Positions 41,648-41,760 of a stretch of 41,760 bases of DNA are shown one piece after another. Position 1 is the first letter of the stretch. Each line of letters opens with the position of its first letter. A program made the position numbers and the translations under genes. The notes beneath the pieces are model-generated. The model was given only the letters and a program-made list of their open reading frames with translations, was not told where the DNA came from and ran no database searches. The DNA comes from Pedosphaera parvula Ellin514 (lineage in GTDB: Bacteria > Verrucomicrobiota > Verrucomicrobiia > Limisphaerales > Pedosphaeraceae), in assembly GCF_000172555.1 (NCBI RefSeq), contig NZ_ABOX02000057.1:1-41760 (forward strand), in the 5' to 3' direction.

Positions 41648-41760
41648 ATGAAACTGACGTCTACAATGGCGTTCCTGCAACGCCTTTTAATTCTCGTTCT
41701 ATTATTAATTCCGCTGGCCGGTTTTGCGGTCACGTATTATATCGATTCCAATGGCGGCAA
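41648..41760 (+). CDS. Start of a secreted protein, 3' truncated by the window
   Basis: 37 codons from the ATG at 41648 to the window end. After MKLTSTMAFLQR comes a hydrophobic signal core (LLILVLLLIPLAGFA), then 'VTYYIDSNGG'. A mature start of the type '(T)YY(V/I)DSNGG' is common in secreted right-handed parallel beta-helix proteins of soil bacteria, so a pectate lyase-like or similar fold is possible, but too little is present to decide. A hairpin lies 24 nt upstream. Confidence 0.7.
   Translation, partial: MKLTSTMAFLQRLLILVLLLIPLAGFAVTYYIDSNGG

Overview
The window looks like a piece of a Verrucomicrobia chromosome, probably from the Pedosphaera-like soil lineage. This is an inference from style, not from a marker gene. 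The evidence is many secreted proteins with modular beta-rich ectodomains ending in a short 'FYRL'-type module, two prepilin-like proteins with a 'F(A/V)DGH' motif, a sigma factor fused to a membrane-anchored C-terminal domain, Tat-exported sugar enzymes, and weak or absent Shine-Dalgarno sequences. I saw no rRNA, tRNA, CRISPR array or intact transposase.

Region 1 (1-9.6 kb). A truncated PA14/PA-domain surface protein ends in a strong terminator (2403-2438). A minus-strand block follows, in transcription order: an Rrf2-type repressor, three tandem short-chain dehydrogenases, an FmdB-type zinc ribbon protein, a Nudix hydrolase, an MFS permease and FabI. A 23-bp near-identical dyad lies in front of both the repressor and the first dehydrogenase, which suggests an autoregulated operon.

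Region 2 (8.8-21.9 kb, all minus strand). This holds a membrane-anchored HEAT protein, a HupE/UreJ-like protein, an M50 protease, a prepilin-like protein coupled to a membrane-tethered ECF sigma factor, a LamG-like secreted protein, YnfA, an Ig-domain secreted protein, a GH71/99-like glycosidase and a second prepilin-like protein. Three copies of TTGTCGGAT-N12/13-GGGTGCTAT, plus one degenerate copy, sit before the sigma gene and nearby secreted-protein genes. They are a candidate promoter for this sigma factor. This sigma, pseudopilin and secreted-protein module is the best candidate here for an undescribed system.

Region 3 (22-30 kb). Mostly plus strand: a second HEAT-family protein, a secreted glycosidase-like protein, a DUF2200 protein, a secreted repeat protein, a Tat-exported TIM-barrel sugar isomerase, a Tat-exported Gfo/Idh/MocA oxidoreductase with a possible RNA switch at its start, and a minus-strand tartrate-resistant-type phosphatase.

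Region 4 (30-41.8 kb). Accessory-looking and rich in repeats. Seven copies and one fragment of a 90-180 bp dispersed repeat lie in the same orientation, mostly at gene 3' ends, and one forms the C-terminus of a sulfotransferase-like gene. A 265-bp MITE-like element and solo element ends are also present. Genes are a PKD-like secreted protein, a third HEAT paralogue with a frameshift, a sulfotransferase-like protein, two GNAT acetyltransferases, small membrane proteins, a GH25 lysozyme with a lectin-like propeller, a PAS histidine kinase broken by two frameshifts, and the first codons of another secreted protein.
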